A DNA stretch of 64,000 nucleotides from Vibrio astriarenae (lineage in GTDB: Bacteria > Pseudomonadota > Gammaproteobacteria > Enterobacterales > Vibrionaceae), in the NCBI RefSeq assembly GCF_010587385.1, contig NZ_CP047475.1, positions 1,054,001 to 1,118,000 of the forward strand. Direction: 5' to 3'. This document shows positions 50,407 to 59,863 of the stretch, piece by piece. A program made the position numbers and the translations under genes. Numbering within the stretch: position 1 is the stretch's first letter; every line of letters starts with the position of its first letter. The notes under the pieces were generated by a model. That model did not search any database and had not been told where the DNA came from. It saw nothing but the letters and a program-made list of their open reading frames with translations.

Positions 50407-51765
50407 CTATAGTACAGGCAATATTTTACTCAGTTTGTCGAAGGTTTCTTGATACTCGCTTGCGCATTCACTGTCAGCAACGATACCCCCGCCGGCCCAA
50501 GCATGAATGTGTCCGCCTTCGGCGACGAGAGTTCTTATCGTGATGCTGGTGTCCATATGCCCGTGGCGACTGATGTATCCGATACTACCGCAGTAAGCAC
50601 TGCGTCGATGAGGCTCAAGCTCTTCGATGATCTCCATTGCCCGCACTTTAGGAGCGCCAGTGATAGACCCACCAGGGAAACAGGCACGAAGTAATTCGCT
50701 TGGGCTGTATGCTTGATCTAACTGCGCTCGAATGGTACTGACTAGGTGGTGAACCGCAGGGAAACTCTCTATATCAAAGAGCTTTGGTACGTTAACGGTG
50801 CCGGGCTTGGCAACACGGCCAATATCGTTTCTCAATAGATCGACGATCATCAAGTTTTCAGCTTGATCTTTTGGTGCATTGGCCAACTCTTGTGCAGACT
50901 GTGCATCTAAATCTGGATCAGCAAAACGTGGGCGGGTACCCTTGATGGGTTTGGTTTCGATTTCACGATCTTTAAGCTGAATGAAGCGTTCAGGCGAGAT
51001 ACTGACGATTGCACTTTCTTCTAAGCGGATAAAAGCTGAAAAGGGCGCGCCATTGACTTGCTCAAGCTTCTGATACGCGTGCCACTCGCTGCCCTGATAG
51101 CTGGCTTTCCAGCGCTGCGCCAAATTAATTTGGTAGCAATCACCAGATAGCAAGTATTCGTGGATCGATGCAAACTTATCCGCATAGGCTTGTTCGCTCA
51201 TGTTACTTTGCCATTCGGATGTCAGTTGGAAATCATTCACTGAGCCGACCTTCTGGGTAGAAAGCCAGTTCAGCTGTTTAACTGGGTCAACTGACACCAT
51301 GTAGGCAGCCTGAACTTTGTGATCGACAATCAATGCCCAATCATAAATGCCAATAGCCATGTCTGGCGTGGCAAGATCTTTCTCTGCAATGCAGGGCATC
51401 CTCTCCACTCGACGTCCTAGGTCATAACTGAAGTAACCCAGTGCCCCACCTAAAAAAGGCAGTTCTGTGTCGCTTTCTATGTGAGGTACGTACTGGTCAC
51501 AAAGAGACTGAATGAGCTCAAATGGATCGGCTAGGCTCGTCGTTTTACCCGTCGGTGAATCAACCACACTTTCATCACCCATCGTCGTGATAGTTGCGAT
51601 GGGAGAGGCCACTAAAATATCAAAGCGACTATCGATATGCTCTTTTGATGCGGAGCGGAGGAGCATTGCCCATGGCTGTTGCTCAACTTTGGAGAAAAAA
51701 TCGCTAGCGAGCGTGGGACGATAATCAATAGCGTGAATGGTCGGTGATACAGTGGATGCTGACAT
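50407..51765 (-). CDS. pabB: Aminodeoxychorismate synthase component I
   Basis: Joins ammonia to chorismate in para-aminobenzoate (folate) synthesis, with PabA. The 452-residue product has the anthranilate-synthase-I fold: ALGYFSYDLGRR mid-protein, and the chorismate-binding core with IKGTRPR, LMIVDLLRNDIGRV and CFPGGSITGAPKVRAMEIIEELE. The ATG at 51765 gives a length nearly equal to E. coli PabB (453); no ribosome-binding site is clear, and a longer form starting at 51873 cannot be excluded. The pabB-nudL-sda order is shared with E. coli. Confidence 0.93.
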   Translation of the reverse strand: MSASTVSPTIHAIDYRPTLASDFFSKVEQQPWAMLLRSASKEHIDSRFDILVASPIATITTMGDESVVDSPTGKTTSLADPFELIQSLCDQYVPHIESDTELPFLGGALGYFSYDLGRRVERMPCIAEKDLATPDMAIGIYDWALIVDHKVQAAYMVSVDPVKQLNWLSTQKVGSVNDFQLTSEWQSNMSEQAYADKFASIHEYLLSGDCYQINLAQRWKASYQGSEWHAYQKLEQVNGAPFSAFIRLEESAIVSISPERFIQLKDREIETKPIKGTRPRFADPDLDAQSAQELANAPKDQAENLMIVDLLRNDIGRVAKPGTVNVPKLFDIESFPAVHHLVSTIRAQLDQAYSPSELLRACFPGGSITGAPKVRAMEIIEELEPHRRSAYCGSIGYISRHGHMDTSITIRTLVAEGGHIHAWAGGGIVADSECASEYQETFDKLSKILPVL

Positions 51766-52028
51766 TTTGGTGGTGATTTCTGGTAACGAGATTAGGCGCA
51801 ATTTTTCCTGATGTAGTGAGTAATAGCAAGTGTACGGCAAGCGATTGCGCCGAGTTGATTGGAGAAAGTTCAAATTACCACCATCTTTTGGCTGACTGGC
51901 GTGAATATGTGCACTGTGATCTAGTTGCTCTGAGCGATAGTGGTTATGATGAGGAAAAAATAATTGTGTTCAGAAACTTAACGCCAATCGTTAACTGAAG
52001 ACAAAAACACTTGAGCAAGAGGAAAGCA

Positions 52029-53546
52029 ATGACGGTTATAAAAAGGAAAGACGTCATCAGCAGTGTTGCTGACGCATTACAATACATTTCTTACTACCAT
52101 CCGCTTGATTTCGTTCAGGCGCTCGAAAAGGCCTATTACAAAGAAGAGAGCCAAGCCGCGAAAGATGCGATTGCGCAAATTTTGATTAACTCTCGCATGT
52201 CTGCTGAGGGGCACCGTCCTATTTGTCAAGATACGGGCATCGTAACCTGTTTCGTTAATGTGGGTATGGGTGTTCAGTGGGACGACACCGACATGACGGT
52301 TCAACAGATGGTTGACGAAGGTGTTCGCCAAGCCTACACCAACCCAGATAACCCGCTACGCGCCTCGGTGTTAATGGACCCAGCAGGCAAGCGGATTAAT
52401 ACCAAAGATAACACACCAGCCGTCGTTCACATCAACATGATACCCGGCAATGAAGTTGAAATTCAAATTGCCGCTAAAGGTGGGGGTAGTGAAAACAAAA
52501 CCAAAATGGTGATGCTGAACCCATCCGATGATATTGCCGAGTGGGTAGAGAAAACACTACCGACTATGGGCGCGGGCTGGTGTCCCCCAGGCATGCTTGG
52601 CATCGGTATTGGCGGTACAGCGGAAAAAGCGGCAGTGTTAGCCAAGGAATCCTTAATGGAGCATATCGATATTCAAGAGCTGATTGACCGCGGCCCACAA
52701 AATGCGGAAGAAGAGCTTCGTTTGGATATTTTTAATCGTGTGAACAAGTTAGGTATTGGCGCTCAAGGCCTTGGTGGTTTAACGACGGTGGTTGACGTCA
52801 AGATAAAAACCGCGCCAACGCACGCTGCTTCAAAACCGGTTTGCTTGATTCCTAACTGTGCCGCAACACGTCACGTGCATTTCACGCTTGATGGTACGGG
52901 TCCGGCAGACCTTCAGCCACCGAAACTTGAAGATTGGCCAGATATCACTTGGGAAGCTGGAGAGAATACGCGCCGTGTGAACCTTGATACTGTGACTAAA
53001 GAAGAGGCTCAAGAGTGGAAAACCGGCGAAACACTGCTTCTCAGCGGCAAGCTGCTGACAGGACGTGACGCTGCACATAAGCGCATTCAAACGATGCTAG
53101 ATAGTGGTGAAGGCTTACCTGACGGTGTTGACCTAAAAGGCAAGTTTATCTACTACGTAGGCCCAGTTGATGCGGTAGGCGATGAAGCCGTAGGCCCTGC
53201 AGGACCAACCACCTCCACTCGTATGGATAAGTTTACCGATATGATGCTTGAAGAGACAGGCATCATGGGCATGATAGGTAAAGCAGAGCGTGGCCCAGCG
53301 ACGGTAGAATCGATCAAACAGCACAAGTCAGTGTACTTGATGGCTGTCGGTGGCGCCGCTTACCTTGTTGCCAAGGCAATTAAGAAAGCACGCGTGGTTG
53401 CTTTTGAAGATCTTGGTATGGAAGCGATTTACGAGTTTGAAGTCGAAGATATGCCAGTGACGGTTGCCGTGGATTCTAGTGGTGCGAATGCACACCAAAT
53501 TGGCCCAGATACGTGGAAAGTGAAGATTGCTGAAGCGAATGCTTAA
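52029..53546 (+). CDS. fumA: Fumarate hydratase, class I (iron-sulfur)
   Basis: TCA-cycle enzyme converting fumarate to malate with an oxygen-sensitive [4Fe-4S] cluster. The 505-residue protein combines alpha and beta domains; cluster cysteines are in RPICQDTGIV (Cys66), GAGWCPPGMLG and LIPNCAATRHVHF. The beta domain carries the GPAGPTTSTRMDKFT substrate segment. The ATG at 52029 has AAGAGGA upstream, while a TTG at 52011 is discounted. Class I enzymes differ wholly from the iron-free FumC. It stands alone, divergent from pabB. FumA versus FumB cannot be told apart from sequence. Confidence 0.93.
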   Translation: MTVIKRKDVISSVADALQYISYYHPLDFVQALEKAYYKEESQAAKDAIAQILINSRMSAEGHRPICQDTGIVTCFVNVGMGVQWDDTDMTVQQMVDEGVRQAYTNPDNPLRASVLMDPAGKRINTKDNTPAVVHINMIPGNEVEIQIAAKGGGSENKTKMVMLNPSDDIAEWVEKTLPTMGAGWCPPGMLGIGIGGTAEKAAVLAKESLMEHIDIQELIDRGPQNAEEELRLDIFNRVNKLGIGAQGLGGLTTVVDVKIKTAPTHAASKPVCLIPNCAATRHVHFTLDGTGPADLQPPKLEDWPDITWEAGENTRRVNLDTVTKEEAQEWKTGETLLLSGKLLTGRDAAHKRIQTMLDSGEGLPDGVDLKGKFIYYVGPVDAVGDEAVGPAGPTTSTRMDKFTDMMLEETGIMGMIGKAERGPATVESIKQHKSVYLMAVGGAAYLVAKAIKKARVVAFEDLGMEAIYEFEVEDMPVTVAVDSSGANAHQIGPDTWKVKIAEANA

Positions 53547-53553
53547 CGCATAA

Positions 53554-53587
53554 CACCCCAATAGGACTTGCGGGCTTTATTGGGGTG
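53554..53587 (+). terminator. Hairpin downstream of the fumarase gene
   Basis: CACCCCAATA (53554-53563) pairs with TATTGGGGTG (53578-53587). There is no T run right after, so it may protect the mRNA 3' end rather than terminate by itself. Confidence 0.5.
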
Positions 53588-53647
53588 GTCTAGTTTTACT
53601 AGTGTCACTAAGTTTATGGAAAAACGAGAAAAATTAGGGAGAAGTCC

Positions 53648-53833
53648 ATGCCACGTTTTGTGCAAATTTTGCAAATCGTTATCGCTTTAGTCGTGCTATT
53701 TTTTGTTGGGTACGATTTGATTCTTCATGGCGTCAGTATTTTTAATGAAAAATATGTCACATTTACCTGTGGACTGTTTGTTCTGCTTGAAATCGCACTG
53801 TTTGTGATTTACAAACTGATAGAAGAAGACTGA
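53648..53833 (+). CDS. Small two-span membrane protein
   Basis: A 61-residue protein with two hydrophobic segments (residues about 5-27 and 38-57) joined by a short loop with a cysteine, and a charged tail KLIEED. This is a plain small inner-membrane protein layout. GGGAG lies about seven bases before the ATG. It has a good terminator 35 bp after the stop. I do not recognise the family. Confidence 0.65.
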   Translation: MPRFVQILQIVIALVVLFFVGYDLILHGVSIFNEKYVTFTCGLFVLLEIALFVIYKLIEED

Positions 53834-53867
53834 TTCACGAGTTTTTCACGGACAGTTTGTTTGAATG

Positions 53868-53892
53868 AGCCTCGGATAATCCGGGGCTTTTT
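53868..53892 (+). terminator. Terminator before ycjX
   Basis: AGCC-CGGAT arms pair with ATCCG-GGCT (53868-53888) with one G-T bulge, followed by T. It ends the unit of the small membrane protein and precedes ycjX. Confidence 0.8.
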
Positions 53893-53914
53893 GCTCTTAA
53901 GGTGTAAACAATAT

Positions 53915-55291
53915 ATGAGAAGTATCACAAGAGAAGTGTCTGACTTAGTTAATCGTGGTCTTGATGCGCATGTCCGAGTTGCGGTGACGGGCCTATCAAC
54001 GGCAGGTAAGACCGCATTTATCACCTCCTTTGTGAATCAGTTCCTCAATATATCAACGCACGATAACTTACCTTTACTCGGTGCAGCTCAAGAGGGGCGT
54101 TTGATTGGTGCAAAGCGTGAGCCTCAAACCAATTTGATGGTGCCTCGATTTGCTTATGATGAGGCCATTGAACAGCTGTCACAAGAAGTGCCCAACTGGC
54201 CAACACCAACTCGTGATGTCAGTGAAATACGCCTTGCAGTGAAGTATCGACCTAAGAGCAAAGCGAGAAAACTCATCTCAAAAACTTCAACACTGCACAT
54301 CGACATTGTTGACTACCCAGGGGAGTGGTTGCTCGACTTACCTCTGTTGGAGCAAGATTTTGACGTTTGGAGTGAGACACAATCTGTTGCTTTGACTGAC
54401 GCCCGTAAGGCTCTGGCAAAGCAATGGTTGGAAGCGGGGACGCAGCTCGATCTCAACGCACCAGCCAATGAAGCGGCGCTACAGAGAGTCAGTGAGTTAT
54501 ACACTGACTACTTATTACAGTGTAAGCAAGCGGGTTATCACTGGGTTCAGCCAGGACGCTTTGTTTTACCTGGGGATTTAAAAGGCGCACCGGTGCTACA
54601 GTTTTTTCCTGTTGAGAACGTCGATCTTGATTCTGTTGTCAAAGGATCCAACCTCGATATGCTTATTTCACGCTATAAAGAGTACCAAACGAGCGTCGTA
54701 AAACGCTTTTACAAAGACTATTTCTCGTCGTTCGACCGTCAAATTGTGCTCGTGGACTGCCTATCACCCCTAAATAGCGGAAGAGAGAGCTTCCAAGATA
54801 TGCGCTTTGCACTTGAGCAGATTATGCAGAGCTACCAATATGGTCGCTCTAGTCTGTTATCACGACTTTTCGCACCAAAGATTGATAAGGTATTGTTTGC
54901 TGCGACTAAAGCTGACCATGTAACACCGGAGCAGCACACACCTCTCGTTTCGTTGCTACAAAAAATGATTCATAAAGTCTGGCAGCAAGCGGCATTTGAA
55001 CACATCGACATGCAGTGCATGAGTATCGCGTCCATTCAGGCAACGCAGGCAGGACACGTATACGCTGAAGGCAAGATGAAGAGCGTGCTTAAAGGCACCT
55101 CAATGGAAGGGGAAAGCATGACGGTTTTCCCAGGAAGTGTACCCAAGTCACTGCCTGAAAGTAGCTTCTGGCAAAAATACAGGTTTGACTTTACTGCTTT
55201 CAGGCCGGAGCCATTGGCTGACCATCAACCTCTGCCTCACATTCGCATGGATAAAGTCATTGAGTATGTACTAGGAGACAAACTGCGATGA
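53915..55291 (+). CDS. ycjX: YcjX family GTPase-like protein (DUF463)
   Basis: A 458-residue P-loop protein of the YcjX family, possibly linked to the membrane stress response, since in E. coli it lies in the phage-shock neighbourhood. The Walker A motif is VTGLSTAGKTAF (about residues 24-35); later DIVDYPGEWLLDLPLL carries a Walker-B-like aspartate, and VLFAATKADHV resembles the TKxD specificity motif. AAGGTG precedes the ATG at 53915; an earlier ATG lies in the terminator hairpin. The stop overlaps ycjF by four bases. Confidence 0.9.
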   Translation: MRSITREVSDLVNRGLDAHVRVAVTGLSTAGKTAFITSFVNQFLNISTHDNLPLLGAAQEGRLIGAKREPQTNLMVPRFAYDEAIEQLSQEVPNWPTPTRDVSEIRLAVKYRPKSKARKLISKTSTLHIDIVDYPGEWLLDLPLLEQDFDVWSETQSVALTDARKALAKQWLEAGTQLDLNAPANEAALQRVSELYTDYLLQCKQAGYHWVQPGRFVLPGDLKGAPVLQFFPVENVDLDSVVKGSNLDMLISRYKEYQTSVVKRFYKDYFSSFDRQIVLVDCLSPLNSGRESFQDMRFALEQIMQSYQYGRSSLLSRLFAPKIDKVLFAATKADHVTPEQHTPLVSLLQKMIHKVWQQAAFEHIDMQCMSIASIQATQAGHVYAEGKMKSVLKGTSMEGESMTVFPGSVPKSLPESSFWQKYRFDFTAFRPEPLADHQPLPHIRMDKVIEYVLGDKLR

Positions 55292-56319
55292 ATGAACATC
55301 AACCTAAAGCGATTTATCGTGAAGCTGACGAAGTGAATGCTAAAGAGACAGAGGCTCTGTTTGAACAGTCTCAACAATTCTCATCGAGTGAAAAATTTGT
55401 TCCAGCGGAGATCTTAGTCACAGAAGATAATAACGCGGCTGAAGAGCTTGAAGGTATCATTCGCCCAAGTCAACGGAGTTCAAAATGGTGGTTAGCGGGT
55501 GGTGTGACGTTTGCGGGCTTAGTTGGCTGGCAATTGGTGGACAATATCTCAACGGCTTTAATAACGAGTGATTGGCTCACTCTTGGTTGGAGTGGCTTTA
55601 TCGCAGCAGTCAGTACATTTGGTGGGGTAACGCTAGCGAAAGAGTTCATTAAGTTGCGTCGCTTGAAGGGGCACTTTTCAGTGCAAGAGCAAACAGAGCA
55701 GCTGTTGGCAGACAATTCAGTGGGTAAGGGCATCGATTTTTGCCGCAATTTAGCCAAAGCGAGCGGCATTACCGATGAATACGCGCCATATGAGAAGTGG
55801 AAAAATCAAGTACAGCCAACTCACAGCGATGCTGAGATTATTGAGCTTTATGATGCACTCGTGGTTTCTCAGCTAGATAAACAAGCGGTTAAGGTGGTGA
55901 CAAAGCATGCCACTGAATCCGCTGGCCTTGTTGCGATTAGCCCATTGGCTACGGCAGATATGCTGCTGGTGGTATGGCGCAACATCCGAATGATCAATGC
56001 GCTGTGTGAGGTATATGGTATTGAACTTGGCTACTGGTCGCGCATACGCCTGTTGCGCTTGGTCTTCGTTAATATGGCCGCAGCGGGTGCCAGCGAACTC
56101 GCTATTGACGCATCAATGGATATGATGTCGATGGACTTAGCAGGAAAGCTCTCCGTGAGAGCTGGGCAAGGCTTAGGCATCGGTATTTTGACCGCTAGAT
56201 TGGGCCTTAAGTCCATCGAACTCTTACGGCCAACACCTTGGCATGCAGAACGACGCGTAACACTCGGCAGCATTCGTAAGCAAATCGTATCAAAAGTAGC
56301 TGCATTGACGATGAAGTGA
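55288..56319 (+). CDS. ycjF: YcjF family inner-membrane protein (TIGR01620 / UPF0283)
   Basis: A 343-residue membrane protein. The N-terminal ~65 residues are acidic and polar; two membrane spans follow (about 68-88 and 96-116), then a helical cytoplasmic region with a hydrophobic segment near 215-230. It matches YcjF in order and length and partners YcjX, with which it overlaps (ATGA). Function is unknown. The ycjX-ycjF-tyrR order is the same as in E. coli. Confidence 0.9.
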   Translation: MNEHQPKAIYREADEVNAKETEALFEQSQQFSSSEKFVPAEILVTEDNNAAEELEGIIRPSQRSSKWWLAGGVTFAGLVGWQLVDNISTALITSDWLTLGWSGFIAAVSTFGGVTLAKEFIKLRRLKGHFSVQEQTEQLLADNSVGKGIDFCRNLAKASGITDEYAPYEKWKNQVQPTHSDAEIIELYDALVVSQLDKQAVKVVTKHATESAGLVAISPLATADMLLVVWRNIRMINALCEVYGIELGYWSRIRLLRLVFVNMAAAGASELAIDASMDMMSMDLAGKLSVRAGQGLGIGILTARLGLKSIELLRPTPWHAERRVTLGSIRKQIVSKVAALTMK

Positions 56320-56380
56320 CCAATTTAATGAGGTAACAGACGACTGTTCTTGACGCGTTAGAGCGGGTGGGCGAAACTAC

Positions 56381-56398
56381 TGTCAACTTTTCGTGACA
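56381..56398. promoter_or_regulatory. Possible TyrR box upstream of tyrR
   Basis: TGTCAACTTTTCGTGACA has the G-N14-C spacing and near-palindromic arms of a TyrR box (TGTAAA-N6-TTTACA), 20 bp before the tyrR start. E. coli tyrR represses itself, so an autoregulatory operator here is plausible. Confidence 0.5.
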
Positions 56399-56418
56399 CC
56401 ATTTGATAGGATTATTTC

Positions 56419-57963
56419 GTGCGTCTAGAAGTCTTTTGTGAAGATCGCTTAGGTTTGACTCGTGAACTGCTGGATATATTGGCGAAACGCAGTATTGATT
56501 TACGCGGAATCGAGATTGATGTAACTGGGATTATTTACCTTAACTGTCCAGATATCGACTTTGATACTTTTAGCGAACTGATGACTGAGATTCGCCGTAT
56601 TTCCGGTGTTAAAGATGTACGAAAAATTCAATTCATGCCAATGGAGCGGCAAAACTTTGAACTGGCCGCCGTGCTTGATAGTTTACCGTCGCCAGTCGTT
56701 TCCGTTGATTTAAAAGGCAATGTGGATACTGCTAACCATGCGGCCAATGCGCTTTTCTGCAGTGAATCCGATACGATAGTTGGCCGTTCTATTTCCCAAC
56801 TGTTACCGAATTTTGCTTTTCAAGACTGGTTAGATGGCCAACGTACACGCGTTAGAGAAAATGTAGTGCACAATGGCTTGGACTACATCGTTGAGTTGAT
56901 GCCAGTATTTGTGACCGGTGATGATAAAGAGCAAACCTTAGTCAGTGCGGTATTGGCTTTACGCCCAGCGGCTGACGTGTCGCATAACTCGGATATTCTT
57001 AGCCCAACCCAAGAGCTTGGTTTTGAACACTTTGTTGGTATCTCAAATCGTCACAAAGCCCTCATTCAGCAAGCAAAGAAACTCGCAATGCTTGACCAGC
57101 CTCTATTGATTGAGGGGGAGACAGGCACGGGTAAAGAGATGCTGGCTCGTGCCTGCCACACTCGTTCTCATCGTTCCTCTGAGCCATTCCTAGTATTAAG
57201 CTGTGCGTCGATGCCTGATGATGTTGCTGAAACAGAGCTCTTTGGTAATGCGCCAGGTTCATTTAATGACGAAAACGGCCACAAAGGTATCTTTGAGCAA
57301 GCTGACGGCGGTACAGTATTTCTTGATGAAATTGGCGAAATGAGCCCACATATTCAGATTAAGCTGCTGCGTCTTCTACAAGATGGGACTTTCCGCCGAG
57401 TCGGTGAAGAGAAAGAGATGCATGTAGACGTCAGAGTGATCGCTTCAACACGTCATAACCTCTCCGACCTAGCTGAGGCAGGCAGTTTCCGCGAGGACTT
57501 GTATTATCGCCTGAATGTTTTGACACTTAATATTCCACCGCTACGTGAGCGGGCGAGTGACATTGCCCCTCTTATGGAGCTCTTCGTCGCCAAGCATGCT
57601 CACAGCATGAATATGATGATTCCAAAGTGGACATCAGAGTTAATTAGTCAACTGTCTACGTACCATTGGCCTGGGAACATGCGTCAGTTAGATAATATGG
57701 TGTTACGAGCCTTGACCCAGCTTGAGGGTGATGAGCTGGCCTCTGATAGCTTTGAGTTGCCAAGCAATGAGAAGTTACCTGCATCGTTTAACAGTCAGCA
57801 ACTCGACGGTTCGTTAGATGAGATAATGAAACACTATGAAGCGCAGATCTTGGAGCATCTCTTCCAAACCTATCCTTCAAGTCGAAAGCTAGCTAAACGC
57901 TTGGACGTCTCCCACACATCCATTGCAAATAAATTGCGCGATTACAGCATTCGCAAACAATAG
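56419..57963 (+). CDS. tyrR: Aromatic amino acid regulator TyrR
   Basis: Transcription factor controlling transport and synthesis of tyrosine, phenylalanine and tryptophan. The 514-residue protein starts with GTG (MRLEVFCEDRLGLTRELLDI) and has an ACT domain (1-70), a PAS domain (about 78-120), an AAA+ domain with Walker A EGETGTGKEM (232-241), and a C-terminal helix-turn-helix (SSRKLAKRLDVSHTSIANKL). The sigma-54-contacting GAFTGA loop is replaced by NAPGSFNDENG, as expected for TyrR, which acts on sigma-70 promoters. Confidence 0.95.
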   Translation: MRLEVFCEDRLGLTRELLDILAKRSIDLRGIEIDVTGIIYLNCPDIDFDTFSELMTEIRRISGVKDVRKIQFMPMERQNFELAAVLDSLPSPVVSVDLKGNVDTANHAANALFCSESDTIVGRSISQLLPNFAFQDWLDGQRTRVRENVVHNGLDYIVELMPVFVTGDDKEQTLVSAVLALRPAADVSHNSDILSPTQELGFEHFVGISNRHKALIQQAKKLAMLDQPLLIEGETGTGKEMLARACHTRSHRSSEPFLVLSCASMPDDVAETELFGNAPGSFNDENGHKGIFEQADGGTVFLDEIGEMSPHIQIKLLRLLQDGTFRRVGEEKEMHVDVRVIASTRHNLSDLAEAGSFREDLYYRLNVLTLNIPPLRERASDIAPLMELFVAKHAHSMNMMIPKWTSELISQLSTYHWPGNMRQLDNMVLRALTQLEGDELASDSFELPSNEKLPASFNSQQLDGSLDEIMKHYEAQILEHLFQTYPSSRKLAKRLDVSHTSIANKLRDYSIRKQ

Positions 57964-57986
57964 GACTTTTCAAGGTGTTAGGAGAA

Positions 57987-58541
57987 ATGTATCGAGCAGG
58001 AGAGGGATTTGTTTTGCGAACGGCAAACATAGCTGATGCTCGGCTCATTAGTGACTATTTTGTGCGTAACCGAGAGTTTCTAAAACCATGGGAGCCGCAG
58101 CGAGAGCCGGCTTTTTACACTGAAGATGGGTGGCAACGAAAACTGATCAAACTTCAAGAGCTGCACCGTCTGGGTTTGGGCTTCTATTTACTGATAGTTG
58201 ACCCGAAAACAGACGAGATGATGGGGACGGTTTCTTTCAGTAACGTTACTCGATTCCCTGTTCATAGCTGTAACGTCGGTTATTCATTGTCGGAGTGCTG
58301 TTTAGGGCGGGGAATAATGACCAAAGCACTCAGTATTGCTGTGCAATTCATGTTTGAAGCACAGAATATGCACCGAGTTAATGCAGCTTACATGCCCCAT
58401 AATGATAAAAGTGCAGCTGTGTTACAGCGTGTTGGGTTTAAAAAAGAAGGCTTTGCCTCGGAATATATTTTAATTGATGGTCAGTGGGAAGATCATATTT
58501 TGACCGCGATCATCAAGCCTAGTTGGAAAAAGAGAGATTAA
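57987..58541 (+). CDS. rimJ: Ribosomal-protein-alanine N-acetyltransferase RimJ-like
   Basis: GNAT-family acetyltransferase; E. coli RimJ acetylates the N-terminus of ribosomal protein S5. The 184-residue product has the RimJ/RimL features FVRNREFLKPWEPQRE and the acetyl-CoA loop with NVGYSLSECCLGRGIMTKAL, followed by HRVNAAYMPHNDKSAAVLQRVGF. The start is uncertain: ATG 57987 has AAGG 11 bases upstream and a second AGGAG that is too close; GTG 57975 is the alternative. It follows tyrR by 23 bp and precedes an HD hydrolase by one base. Confidence 0.85.
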   Translation: MYRAGEGFVLRTANIADARLISDYFVRNREFLKPWEPQREPAFYTEDGWQRKLIKLQELHRLGLGFYLLIVDPKTDEMMGTVSFSNVTRFPVHSCNVGYSLSECCLGRGIMTKALSIAVQFMFEAQNMHRVNAAYMPHNDKSAAVLQRVGFKKEGFASEYILIDGQWEDHILTAIIKPSWKKRD

Positions 58542-58542
58542 T

Positions 58543-59136
58543 ATGTCGCAGAGACTAGAAAAGCAATTAGCACTGCTGATGGAATTGGACCAGCTAAAGT
58601 CAGTATTGCGTCGAACTCGCGTAAAAAGTGCGGATGGGCGACTAGAAAATAGTGCTGAACATAGCTGGCATGTGGCGCTAATGGCGGTGTTGTTTGAAGA
58701 GCATGCAAATGAGCCTGTAGATCTAAGTCGTGTGATTAAAATGCTACTGCTGCATGATATTGTCGAAATTGACGCTGGTGACACCTTTATTTATGACGCT
58801 GTTGCCTCCTTGGAACAAGAGCAAAAAGAGCTAGAGTGCGCGCAGCGCTTATTCGGCATGCTCCCAGAGGAGCAAGGCGAAGAGCTATTTGCTATTTGGC
58901 GCGAATTTGAAGCGGCGAAATCGGCAGATGCTAAATACGCAAAAGCGCTCGATCGTATTATTCCGATGCTTTTAAATCATCACAATCAGGGTCAAAGCTG
59001 GAAAGAGCACGGAGTGCATAAAGAGCAGGTACTCAAAGTGAATCGCCGCATTGAAGATGGCTCTCAAGCGTTGTGGGATAAAGCGCAGCAAATCGTTGAA
59101 AATGCGGTGTCTGAAGGTTGGTTAAAGGCGGATTAA
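58543..59136 (+). CDS. HD-domain phosphohydrolase (YfbR/HDDC2-like)
   Basis: A 197-residue metal-dependent phosphohydrolase. The motif ENSAEHSWHVALMA gives the first histidine, LLLHDIVEIDAGD gives the HD pair, and LDRIIPMLLNHHNQG the later aspartate region. Relatives (YfbR, HDDC2) act as 5'-deoxynucleotidases, so a nucleotide-pool role is likely but unproven. It begins one base after the rimJ stop and is followed four bases later by the next gene, so the three form a transcript. Confidence 0.88.
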   Translation: MSQRLEKQLALLMELDQLKSVLRRTRVKSADGRLENSAEHSWHVALMAVLFEEHANEPVDLSRVIKMLLLHDIVEIDAGDTFIYDAVASLEQEQKELECAQRLFGMLPEEQGEELFAIWREFEAAKSADAKYAKALDRIIPMLLNHHNQGQSWKEHGVHKEQVLKVNRRIEDGSQALWDKAQQIVENAVSEGWLKAD

Positions 59137-59140
59137 ACTT

Positions 59141-59614
59141 ATGTCATATATCTCAATCAACGAATACAGTCGTAAATGGATTTTCACTCATCAGTCTATG
59201 CCAGTACCAGAAGCTGATTTGGAGTTAATTAAACCCATGTCGCAGGCAAGGGCCGCACAGCTTTGGAAGGAGCAGGTGAGTGCGACGAGTCCCGATGCAG
59301 CGAGATTTAGTTCTCAAGATTGGCCAATGAAAGACAGTAACTGGTCGGAATCAATTAGCTGGATGTCAGAGTGGGAGTCAGATGAAATAGACCTGCCGGA
59401 AGCTCTTACGCAACATATTGATTGGCAAGACGATGTGACGATTTATTTCTGCTATGAAAAGTACAATGTATTAGAAACTAAGTGGGCAGTTTTTAAAAAG
59501 CATTGGAAGAACTTTTTATTCTATGATGATGGTCCGATTTTGATTGGTAAAAAACGCGATCAAGCTCTGTGGTTCCAGGAAGATGGCACCGTGAAGCTTG
59601 GTAAGCGTAGATAA
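59141..59614 (+). CDS. DUF2947 family protein
   Basis: A 157-residue protein rich in tryptophan, starting MSYISINEYSRKWIFTHQSMP. I associate it with DUF2947, a small cytoplasmic family of unknown function in Vibrio and relatives, with moderate certainty. No signal peptide or membrane span is seen. It is the last gene of the rimJ-HD-DUF2947 unit, and a 10-bp hairpin (59621-59643) follows 10 bp after its stop without a T run. Confidence 0.6.
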   Translation: MSYISINEYSRKWIFTHQSMPVPEADLELIKPMSQARAAQLWKEQVSATSPDAARFSSQDWPMKDSNWSESISWMSEWESDEIDLPEALTQHIDWQDDVTIYFCYEKYNVLETKWAVFKKHWKNFLFYDDGPILIGKKRDQALWFQEDGTVKLGKRR

Positions 59615-59863
59615 TAGGTTTCGGCCCTCATTATGAGGGTCGACATTAATTGATAACGTAAACCGACAGATCGTTTAATCTTGATTTAGAATATTCATAA
59701 GTGCAATTAGATGTATAGGTAAGGCCGTAATAGAAAATAATTTGAAGTAGTCCCTCATATTCACAACATTTTACAAGATAACTCGTGCAATTAGTATTCA
59801 GTCTGATATTCTGAGCAGGAATTAGGAATGGACTTTTAATTTACTTCTCTACAGGTGTATGTC
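59615..59863. other. Intergenic region with a hairpin and a direct repeat
   Basis: TCGGCCCTCA (59621-59630) pairs with TGAGGGTCGA (59634-59643). GTGCAATTAG occurs at 59700-59709 and again near 59786-59795. Otherwise AT-rich with no recognised promoter. Confidence 0.4.

Noticed and set aside
51816..51998. GTG-started 60-residue plus-strand ORF between pabB and the fumarase gene
   Set aside because: No ribosome-binding site, overlaps the possible pabB upstream region, and the product has no recognisable pattern. Left out as a probable chance ORF.
56419..57963. TyrR considered as a sigma-54 activator because of its AAA+ domain
   Set aside because: The GAFTGA loop needed for sigma-54 contact is missing, and the ACT and PAS domains match TyrR.
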